Origin: Chlorops oryzae
Lineage: Eukaryota; Arthropoda; Insecta; Diptera; Chloropidae
NCBI GenBank assembly: GCA_020466095.1
Contig: CM035806.1
Location: 167,838,371 to 167,902,370, forward strand
Direction of reading: 5' to 3'
Length of the DNA stretch: 64,000 bases
Translations under genes and position numbers: made by a program
The notes under the pieces: generated by a model
Seen by the model: the letters and a program-made list of their open reading frames with translations, nothing else
Told to the model about the DNA's origin: nothing
The model's database searches: none
Shown here: positions 23,101-31,350 of the stretch, piece by piece
Layout: each line of letters opens with the position of its first letter
How positions within the stretch are numbered: position 1 is the first letter of the stretch

Positions 23101-23423
23101 CTTCTTATTCGACCCTTGAAATAATTCATTTTAATTTGGTTTGAATTCTTCGGGCCCCGTTTGGACCCCAACATTTCTGTTATGAAATGTCCATTTTTTT
23201 TTCTTCTATTTTATCTTACACCCACCATACTTAGCACCAACCCCTTCTAAGAGAACCTAACTAAGGTTTTTTTGCCCAAACTTTCTCTTGATTTTGACTG
23301 ATAATGGGCTAGCCACTAATACCAACCCTATTGATACCGTCTGAAAGCACCTAAGTAATTTAAATATAAAACTTTTTTAAATCGTTCAAAATTATTGGAT
23401 CACAATCAGCCTTTAAAGGGTTA

Positions 23424-23705
23424 GGTTAGGTTAGGTTAGGTTAGGTTAGAGTGGCAGCCCCCTTTGAGGGGACACACTTAGGCTGCACATGGGCCCGTTG
23501 TGATACCACATGGGAAGGCATGCCTCCCTAATTACCCATTTCGTGGAGCCAATTTGACTCGTAAATGAAGCGAGCCATGTCTTTTATTTGAACAGATGAT
23601 AGCTCAGTAAGGGAGGAGAAGAAGAAGGACCCGAGCAGCCTGGATCTTCTCCTGGCCAGGCCCGGGCAGTGACACATAAGGTGGCTCACCGTTTCCTCCT
23701 CCTCC
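23424..23705 (-). mobile_element. 5'-truncated non-LTR retrotransposon, 3' end with (CCTAA)n tail, copy 1
   Basis: On the minus strand the fragment runs from a C-terminal ORF2 remnant (23704 to the stop at 23528-23530), through a short 3' UTR, to a (CCTAA)n tail, seen as TTAGG repeats on the plus strand. A 10 bp target duplication, TAAAGGGTTA, flanks it at 23414-23423 and 23706-23715. Severe 5' truncation plus target duplication is the classic outcome of target-primed reverse transcription. The clade (I/LOA/R1-like) is inferred from the tail style and the HLMCHCPGLARRR motif. Confidence 0.8.
23528..23704 (-). pseudogene. ORF2 C-terminal remnant of non-LTR retrotransposon
   Basis: 58 codons plus stop remain. 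The peptide begins EEEETVSHLMCHCPGLARRR at residues 1-20, followed by a GSFFFSSL block near residues 25-32 and DMARFIYESNW near 42-52. The ETVxHxxCxCPxLAxxR pattern is typical of the extreme C-terminus of reverse transcriptase proteins of Jockey/I/LOA-group elements. Everything upstream, including the endonuclease and reverse transcriptase domains, is missing, so this cannot be functional. The same remnant, likewise open, occurs at 26614-26790 in the second duplication copy. Confidence 0.75.
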
Positions 23706-24790
23706 TAAAGGGTTAACGACGATCAAAATATCGAATTGAGGTTGGGTCACCCGGAAAAGATTTATAATAAAAAGAAAATATCGATCGCTTTATGGGTGAA
23801 AATTGATCTCCTTGGGTGAATGAAGTGTTAAGAGAAACATTCTCATTATGACATGAGACATTCGCATGCCAATATTTCAAAGAGTGCCATTAATAATGGG
23901 GGCTAGTGCGCATAAGCTAAAAACAAGAAAAAATAAATAAATAAATAAAACCTATAGATACTCGTATGTCTGCGCTCGTGTATGAGAAAGCTAGGAAGCA
24001 GCTGGGGGAAATTCTATGCAATTAATCTAAGACTAAGAGTCAGCTCACGATTAGCGAGACGTACTTAGCGCTTAGTTGATATAACTGAGCTTTCGTATCA
24101 GAACCTAACCAGATAGGCAGAAAAATGTTGAGTTGGGCGATACGGCGGGACGGATCGTACCGATCAAGTGACGGACGAACGGACGGACGAATCGACGGAC
24201 GGACGGATGGACGGGCATGGTGAATAGATGAGCACAGTGCTCACAGCGTGCTTCGGCGGCATTCGAATGCATTTGTCAAGCTGCTTGTTGTACTCAAGCG
24301 TTCGCATTCGATCGGAGGCAAACGGCACCGGCAGGCCAGGGTAGCTGCAAGGCAGGCGGGCCAGGCAGGGCGGCTTGGAAAGCACACTCATATTTTGTCC
24401 CATGGTCAACTACTTTGATCGTGTTTGCCTGCGTGCTGTGCGGCTAGCTTTTTTCTCGTTTTCTTTTTTTTTTTTGTTTTTTTCTTTTTTTCTTCTTTTT
24501 TTCAAGCTTTTTTTTCTATATCTTCTTATTCGACCCTTGAAATAATACATTTTAATTTGGTTTGAATTCTTCGGGCCCCGTTTGGACCCCAACATTTCTG
24601 TTATGAAATGTCCATTTTTGTTTTCTATCTTATCTTACACCCACCATACTTAGCACCAACCCCTTCTAAGAGAACTTAACTAAGGTTTTTTTGCCCAAAA
24701 GTTTCTCTTGATTTTGACTGATAACACTGTCAAACAAAAAAAAAGCAACTGAATATTTGTGCAATTTTCCTGTAGATCTCGGCCTCCTAA

Positions 24791-25354
24791 GCAAGAAAAA
24801 AAATTTTTTTAGGACTTGCTAAGAACTTTATAAAAAAATTGGCAAAAGATGGAACACAGGAAGCTTTTGCCCGCTTAAAGGCGATCTTTTCCTACCTTTC
24901 ACACGCAAAACTCAAGGAAGGAGTTCTAAATGGTCCAGAAATACGTAAACTTTTGCAAGACGACGAGTTCTCAAGCCTTTTGTCCCCAGTCGAAGCAGCA
25001 GCGTGGAGCTCATTCAAACTTGTTATACACAATTTTTTGGGCAACCACAAAAGTCCAGATTACAAGCAAATAGTAAATAACCTACTAAAGAATTATAAGA
25101 AAGCCGAAGTACACATGTCGTTGAAGATCCACTTTCTCGATTCGCACTTGGATTTTTTCCCTGAAAACTTAGGAGACGTAAGCGATGAGCATGGCGAACG
25201 TTTTCATCAGCAATTAAAGGATATTGAAAATCGCTATAGCGGCCTTTTCGACACGGCAATGATGGGTGATTACGTGTGGTCCCTTGTGCGTGCAAATGAT
25301 GGTAGTAAATATAAAAGACAAAGCGGAAGCAAGAACTTTTTTCAAATTGTATAA
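24791..25354 (+). CDS. C-terminal fragment of a DNA-transposon-associated protein
   Basis: The frame is open from 24791 to a TAA at 25352-25354. From 24839 it encodes 171 residues beginning at a TTG codon; the first in-frame ATG is only at residue 93, so the true start or upstream exon is missing. A splice-acceptor-like TTTTTTTAG/G sits at 24810, right at the inner edge of the terminal repeat. Segments NGPEIRKLL (31-39), FLGNHKSPDY (66-75), MSLKIHFLDSHLDFFPEN (93-110) and SDEHGERFHQ (115-124) resemble a protein block I recall recurring in many multicopy arthropod 'uncharacterized' proteins. That recollection is not checked. AATAAA at 25368 follows the stop by 14 bases. No catalytic motif is identified. 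Probably the end of a transposase or accessory protein in a deletion derivative. Confidence 0.6.
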   Translation, partial: ARKKIFLGLAKNFIKKLAKDGTQEAFARLKAIFSYLSHAKLKEGVLNGPEIRKLLQDDEFSSLLSPVEAAAWSSFKLVIHNFLGNHKSPDYKQIVNNLLKNYKKAEVHMSLKIHFLDSHLDFFPENLGDVSDEHGERFHQQLKDIENRYSGLFDTAMMGDYVWSLVRANDGSKYKRQSGSKNFFQIV

Positions 25355-25367
25355 AAATAATTTTGGA

Positions 25368-25373
25368 AATAAA
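25368..25373 (+). terminator. Polyadenylation signal AATAAA of the transposon ORF
   Basis: A canonical AATAAA occurs 14 bases after the stop codon of the transposon frame and inside the element, as expected for its own transcript end. Confidence 0.45.
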
Positions 25374-26509
25374 TTTTTATTTCTTTAACACTTTTGCATT
25401 AGAGCTTATTTCACAAATGTTTTACAGGAGTTGTACCAATTTGGTAGTTCATGTTGTCTTAAAGTGGGCTGCATCACAGCGGCCCCGGTGTATGTATGTA
25501 AGTATGTAAGTATGTATGTAAAGTATGCAAAACCTCAGGTATTTTATACTACGCTCAATTCATTAGGCAAAATTGAAAGTAAAGAAACACGTTTAGTATA
25601 AAAACTGACGTTAACGCACAAAACGTATTCATGATACCTTATATTTTTTTCCACTAAGGGAAAGCACTGCACCCTTTTTTATCTGGTACAGGTCATTGAG
25701 ACCGGCAGGTAAACAAATCCACCACAATATTCTAAAAGGCAGGGTAAAACGACATTCATTTTTAATCAATAAAGAGGCAGCATTTATGCATTTATATATG
25801 TGAAAATTTACTCAATTGCACCTTCATAAAATAATTTCGGCTCATATGAACAAGTTTTGTGAACAAAGCAAAAATTGTGAAATATCGATTTTTTAGTGTT
25901 TTGGCAAAAAATTCATAGCTCCGTAAATTTTTCACCGCTTTTAGCCAAACGGGGCTTATTTTTTAGAAGAAATACTTAGCTATACGCAAAAAATTTGAAA
26001 ATGGGTTTTCCACTTCGATTTCTATTTTTTACAAATTTTTATATGAAAAATTTACCCTGATTTTTTTGAAAAAAACACAATTTTCTTGTATAATTGCACC
26101 TCTAGCACTAAAACTACTCATGCAAATCAAAAACTTTGTTTCTAAAAGTTGTAGGGAGCTTAATTATCTATATTTGGAAAATATATTTATTAAAATCGGT
26201 AGATCGGGGCCCGAGATATGCTTGAAATAGCAAGTGCACCTACGAAATGCACTGAAAAAAATTTCAAAAAATTTTTTCTCAAAAACTCTTCCATAAAAAA
26301 ATTAAAAAAATTTTTTTTCTTGCTTAGGAGGCCGAGATCTACAGGAAAATTGCACAAATATTCAGTTGCTTTTTATAAATTCCAAATTTGTTAAGCAGTG
26401 TAATGGGCTAACCACCAATACCAATCCTATTGATACCCACGTAATTTAAATATAAAACTTTTTTAAATCGTTCAAAATTATTGGATCACAATGAGCCTTT
26501 AAAGGGTTA

Positions 26510-26791
26510 GGTTAGGTTAGGTTAGGTTAGGTTAGAGTGGCAGCCCCCTTTGAGGGGACACACTTAGGCCGCACATGGGCCCGTTGTGATACCACATGGG
26601 AAGGCATGCCTCCCTAATTACCCATTTCGTGGAGCCAATTTGACTCGTAAATGAAGCGAGCCATGTCTTTTATTCGAACAGATGATAGCTCAGTAAGGGA
26701 GGAGAAGAAGAAGGACCCGAGCAGCCTGGATCTTCTCCTGGCCAGGCCCGGGCAGTGACACATAAGGTGGCTCACCGTTTCCTCCTCCTCC
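26510..26791 (-). mobile_element. Non-LTR retrotransposon 3' end, copy 2 (in duplication copy 2)
   Basis: This is the same insertion as 23424-23705, carried along by the tandem duplication. The flanking repeat is TAAAGGGTTA at 26500-26509 and TAAAGGGTTT at 26792-26801, so one base has changed on the right. The TTAGG tail again starts at the left edge. The ORF2 remnant (26790 down to the stop at 26614-26616) stays open with the same HLMCHCPGLARRR motif. Confidence 0.8.
26614..26790 (-). pseudogene. ORF2 C-terminal remnant, second copy
   Basis: It encodes the same 58-residue C-terminal remnant as 23528-23704 and is non-functional for the same reason (5' truncation). It was duplicated with the surrounding unit and did not arise from a second retrotransposition. 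Confidence 0.7.
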
Positions 26792-27602
26792 TAAAGGGTT
26801 TACGACGATCAAAATATCGAATTGAGGTTGGGTCACCCGGAAAAGATTTATAATAAAAAGAAAATATCGATCGCTTTATGGGTGAAAATTTATCGCCTTG
26901 GGTGAATGAAGTGTTAAGAGAAACATTCTCATTATGACATGAGACATTCGCATGCCAATATTTCAAAGAGTGCCATTAATAATGGGGGCTAGTGCGCATA
27001 AGCTAAAAACAAGAAAAAATAAATAAATAAAACCTATAGATACTCGTATGTCTGCGCTCGTGTATGGGAAAGCTAGGAAGCAGCTGGGGGAAATTCTATG
27101 CAATTAATCTAAGACTAAGAGTCAGCTCACGATTAGCGAGACGTACTTAGCGCTTAGTTGATATAACTGAGCTTTCGTATCAGAACCTAACCAGATAGGC
27201 AGAAAAATGTTGAGTTGGGCGATACGGCGGGACGGATCGTACCGATCAAGTGACGGACGAACGGACGAATCGACGGACGGACGGATAGACGGGCATGGTG
27301 AATAGATGAGCACAGTGCTCACAGCGTGCTTCGGCGGCATTCGAATGCATTTGTCAAGCTGCTTGTTGTACTCAAGCGTTCGCATTCGATCGGAGGCAAA
27401 CGGCACCGGCAGGCCAGGGTAGCTGCAAGGCAGGCGGGCCAGGCAGGGCGGCTTGGAAAGCACACTCATATTTTGTCCCATGGTCAACTACTTTGATCGT
27501 GTTTGCCTGCGTGCTGTGCGGCTAGCTTTTTTCTCGTTTTCTTTTTTTTTTTGTGCTTTTTTTCTTTTTCTTCTTCTTTTTTTCAAGCTTTTTTTTCTAT
27601 AT

Positions 27603-28125
27603 CTTTATTTATTAATTTTTTCTCACAGTTTTCCATTCAACTTTATGTTCGTAACTCATTTGATAAATGTTGTTATAAGGCTTAGAGATGTTTTTCGATT
27701 ATTTTTTTTCCACCTACTTGGTTTTTTTTTTTTCGTTCTTCATTAGTGGTATTATGTTTTCGTCGGCGGCAGTGTCTTTGCTTCTGCTTATTAGTTTTCC
27801 TCTTTCCCATTTTTCTTTCCTTTCTTCGTTTGGGTGTTTTTTTTTCTCTCTTTTTTTTGCGCTTTTCTAATTTTCTTGTTTTGAATTTATCGGCAATAAA
27901 ATAGAAACTTAATATTGTCTATAACAAAAATTTTGGTTTTTAGAGGATATTTTTTTCCGGGCTACATTATCGAATTGGACCCCCTTCGGTCTATGTTTTT
28001 CATCTCAAAGGCAGGGTAATCGATACGGTAATTTCATACTGTGGACTTGGAAGATGAGTGCAACTAAAAAAGGGAATAAGTTTTGGCAATCTTGACACTC
28101 TCATGAACCGATAGTGAAATGAACA
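27603..28125. other. T-rich non-coding stretch
   Basis: The plus strand is T-rich with many TTTTTTC runs to about 27890. Short plus-strand frames of up to 97 codons here are poly-Phe/Leu/Ser artefacts. No gene is seen. Confidence 0.6.
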
Positions 28126-28200
28126 CAGTAGAGTCTGGATGGTGTGAATCCCGGATAGAGTGAACACCTTGGCGGTGTGAACACAAAGGGTGAAGCTGTT
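28126..28200 (+). mobile_element. GTGTGAAC-family repeat, left end fragment
   Basis: It starts CAGTAGAGTCTGGATGG and CCCGGATAGAGTGAACACC, matching the left ends at 22488 and, inverted, at 18777. The matching right-hand part (CGATAGTGTGAACAGCC, CGGTAACATGAAC) lies at 29238-29310. The two may be halves of one copy expanded by the intervening sequence. Confidence 0.5.
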
Positions 28201-28598
28201 AAGACAGATGTCGCTTATGTTAACCATATCGCACCCTGACAACTAAACTGACACAACTCAAATTTTCTGAAATTCGAGTTATGCTATGAATCTTGTTCCC
28301 AAGTCATCGTCTACCTACAGGAAAAAATCCATTCCATATTTCTCATTATAAATGGCCGAAAAAAAGCCGTAATGTCTTTTCTCCCGCTTTGATCGACACT
28401 GAGACGAATTTTGTTTTTGGCGTTTTCTGAAAAATGGCAAATTTTGAGTTGTGCCACTTTAGTGGACCGGGTGCGATATGTTTAAGATGATTCGGAGACC
28501 GTTAGAAATGAACTTCACCTATTGAATTTTTTCTAAAAAAAAATTGAGATTTTTAAGAGAAAAAAAAAGATAAAAAAATAAAATAAGACCCAGAGAAG
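28201..28598. other. Non-coding interior between repeat halves
   Basis: AT-rich with A runs near 28538 and 28560. No recognisable content. Confidence 0.5.
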
Positions 28599-28868
28599 TG
28601 AACCGGTTTTTAACCGAACCGGTTTTGAAACGAACGGTTTTGAACCGAACCGGTTTTGAACCGAACCGGTTTTGAGCCGAACCGGTTTTGAACCGAACCG
28701 GTTTTGAACCGAACCGGTTTTGAACCGAACAGGTTTTAAACCGAATCGGGTTTGAACCGAACCGGTTTTGAACCGAACTGGTTTTGAACCGAACCGGGTT
28801 TGAACCGAACCGGGTTTGAACCGAACCGGGTTTGAACCGAACCGGGTTTGAGCCGAACTGGAGCCGAA
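28599..28868. repeat. 16 bp minisatellite, about 17 units, rich in AACCGGTT
   Basis: The unit is close to CCGGTTTTGAACCGAA, with variants AACCGGGTT in the right half. I count eight exact AACCGGTT palindromes, all in the left two thirds. Because 16 is not a multiple of three, a minus-strand frame cycles through all three unit phases without a stop. That explains a 125-codon frame at 28519-28896, which I reject as a gene. AACCGGTT matches the well-known Grainyhead/CP2 recognition motif. Confidence 0.95.
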
Positions 28869-29207
28869 AATTCACAAATTTTTTGAACCGAACCAAAAAC
28901 CGAACCCCTTTCTGTAAAGGTTCAGGTTTTCATTTTTGCCTGCAACCATGTGGTCGCTCCCATCGGCCAAAAATAAAAAAATCTAAGTCGATATTCTTAT
29001 GAAATTAGTATCGATACCATCTCTAATATGAGGAAGGTAACCATCCCATATCTTTTTATTGGGCAAATTTAAACGCTTAATGGTAAAAACTTCCGTTAGA
29101 ATTGGGAACACGTGCTAACAAAATTTTTCAGTTTGAGAAATTCCCCAACCGATGAACCGAACCGAACCGGGCAAAATTTCCACCCCGATTCACGTCCCTT
29201 ATAAGAA

Positions 29208-29237
<30 letters not shown>
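28869..29237. other. Non-coding stretch with a stray ACCGAACCG patch
   Basis: GAACCGAACCGAACCGGGC near 29154-29172 echoes the minisatellite unit, suggesting it once extended or was copied here. A run of about 29 A lies at 29211-29239. Confidence 0.5.
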
Positions 29238-29240
<3 letters not shown>

Positions 29241-29310
29241 AGTTTCGATAGTGTGAACAGCCTCGGTAACATGAACACACCTTGCAAAAACGAGTTCACT
29301 TTATCCATAA
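29238..29310 (+). mobile_element. GTGTGAAC-family repeat, right-hand fragment
   Basis: CGATAGTGTGAACAGCC and CGGTAACATGAACACACC match the reverse complement of 18455-18490 and the right part of 22488-22735. See 28126 for the probable partner. Confidence 0.45.
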
Positions 29311-31304
29311 TCTGCAAATAATTTGTTTGTTTTTTTTTTTTTAAGTAAGCTTATTCCATAGAGAATCTGGGATTCATGCGAATGTCGGTCTGACCGGGAC
29401 ATTATCATTCTGCCGTGTTTCCTTTTTTATCTTTCCACAATTTCGCATTCAATTAATGATCGCTTGAATTAATGAAATCCGAAAAGATATCTAGGGGCAC
29501 GCGAACGCCGGTCCATTTCGCTGATTAACGTATCCTTAGATTTATTCCTGCCACACACATGCCGAACGTGTGTACAGATTCAGGATGTGTGTGTGTGTGT
29601 GTGTGTTTTCATGCTTGAAAAATCGGTGATATGCTCCACTTGCGGCAAGTCTCGGAAATTGCTCAAGGTATGGGTATGTAGCCAGGACTTGGTGCGCGGG
29701 GGAGTGAGTGCGCGTATGTATGTGTGTCTGGCTTATCAGCTACTTGCCCCCACTGTTCTCAATTAATCATTAATTTTTATGTTTTCCTTTGTTTCCCCTT
29801 CCTGCGGCGTCTTAGCATATTCTTAATTCATTACCCAAAGATAAGCTGTAGACATTTGAGGATAAGAGAGCGCCCTAACGGTTGCTCCGTTGCTCCCGTT
29901 ACTCCCGTTACTTTATGCTCGTTATCTTCAAGCAGTAATATTTTACGGGACGCCATTGGCCTTATACGAAATTTTATTGTTACTGCTACCGCCGCTTTTG
30001 TTGTCCGTTGTTGCTGCTTTTGTTGTTTTGTTGTTGTTGTTGTTGTAACACTTGTAGCTAACAGAAAAGGAGAATTCGAAATGAGTTGATAAATTTCATG
30101 GCGCATTAGCAGTCAACAATAAATTGATTACGCTTTGCTCTCTCTCTCCTCTCTCTCTCTCACTCACTCGTTTCTCTTCCGAACAAGATGCCGCCAGCAC
30201 ACCAAAAAGGGGTTCATTAAACGTACACATTACCCAGCAGCAACAATAACAGATAGAACAACAACAACAACAACAACAATATAAGCAACGAAAACAGTAA
30301 ATAGACCGAAAGGGCCTCGCATTTATATTAGTAGGTATATTGCGGTCGGTACGAACCTCTTTCTCTCTTGCGCTCATTTGGGCATCCCAGCCGATGTACA
30401 GCTGATATGATGATGTGATGATGTGAACGATGCCCCCGAGCTGAGCCTCGGGCCAGATGAATTGGGTGTACTTTACCAAATTGTTTTGTTTTCATTAACC
30501 GCAAATGAAACTGGTGACACTCCAGCCAGCCAGGTCGAATTCTACCCTACATTTCCTTTCGCTTCCAGTCTATTCATGCACACAAACAACAGCCCCATGC
30601 CCACGTGCACATATGGTCGTTTGTCACATAATTAGCAGGGCCGGATGACTGCAAAAAATAGCTGCTCTGGGTTTATATTTCGAACACAGCCAAAAACTCA
30701 CGAAGAGAATCAAACACTTTCATTGTTAAAAAGTACCCCCCACCGCCCCAAAAATAAAAAAAAACCCGAGTCCAATTGAACTATTCGGTTTTTGAAAGGA
30801 CATTGGTCGAGTTACAGCAGGATAAATTAAAATTTCATCGAAATCGATGGTCAATTCATTGGATCTATAATTTTTTTTTTACAGCCGAAAATCTCGGTAA
30901 GGAATTCCAAGGGACCATCAAAAGAATTCTTTGTAGAGCGAATTCATTATAAGGACGTGGTCAAGGGCAATTCCACTCAAAAGACATTCTCTAGATTTCA
31001 ATCTCTCCCCATTCCCTACTGTCCTAGAGCCCTACTGGACTGCGGACTGGGCCCATGGGCGGATTGGACACATTTTCAACCGGGCAAGGGTCTCGACTAC
31101 TAATAAGCTTTGCGATCCACATTATTCTAAACTCTCCAGACTAATTGATCCCACCAGATTGATGAGGTGTCCTATATTTTCTCCGAAATAATTGAAATTT
31201 GACTCAGAGCTGGAATAGCTGGACATCGCGAACAGACGGACGAAGGACCCCATGTCAGGTCCACTTCGTATCTATGTATATGGAAATCTAAATTGGATTC
31301 GATT

Positions 31305-31350
<46 letters not shown>

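Larger units (their letters stand above)
23101..24521 (+). repeat. Tandem duplication, copy 1 (1421 bp)
   Basis: From CTTCTTATTCGACCC at 23101 to the CTATAT at 24521, this unit is repeated immediately downstream from 24522. The copies are highly similar along their whole length. Visible differences include a 14 bp stretch near 23341 absent from copy 2, a GGAC unit near 24180, and scattered substitutions. A three-base CTT is shared at the breakpoints. This copy retains the empty target site for the transposon found in copy 2 (TAA at 23302-23304) and the non-LTR fragment at 23424-23705. Confidence 0.95.
24725..26400 (+). mobile_element. CACTG-ended DNA transposon, 1676 bp, 3 bp TAA target duplication
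   Basis: The ends are long inverted repeats: 24725-24811 matches the reverse complement of 26303-26400, interrupted by a gap of about 13 bases near the tip. Shared landmarks are GCAACTGAATATTTGTGC and GATCTCGGCCTCCTAAGC. Terminal bases are CACTG and CAGTG. TAA flanks both sides (24722-24724, 26401-26403), while duplication copy 1 has a single TAA at the matching point, so borders and duplication are proven by an empty site. CACTG ends with a 3 bp duplication fit the CACTA/Chapaev (CMC) supergroup; that placement is inference. The short coding part suggests a deletion derivative. Confidence 0.9.
24522..27602 (+). repeat. Tandem duplication, copy 2, interrupted by a DNA transposon
   Basis: This copy repeats 23101-24521 but is split by a 1676 bp element at 24725-26400. 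Without the element and its duplicated TAA it is about 1402 bp. The duplication ends at CTATAT (27602), after which copy 1 continues into copy 2 whereas this copy runs into new sequence starting CTTTATTTATT. Non-coding apart from the embedded element remnants. Confidence 0.95.

Noticed and set aside
23421..23450. TTAGG repeats as a telomere or interstitial telomere
   Set aside because: They sit exactly at the 3' end of a non-LTR element fragment, inside its target duplication, and are present only in about six units.
24164..24409. Minus-strand frame repeated almost identically at 27122-27487
   Set aside because: Its recurrence is explained by the recent tandem duplication. A 4 base difference in the GGAC repeat shifts the frame and gives different C-termini (81 versus 121 residues), so there is no sign of selection.
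28519..28896. 125-codon minus-strand frame with a repeated peptide
   Set aside because: It is the 16 bp minisatellite read through all three phases; no start context or flanking coding sequence.
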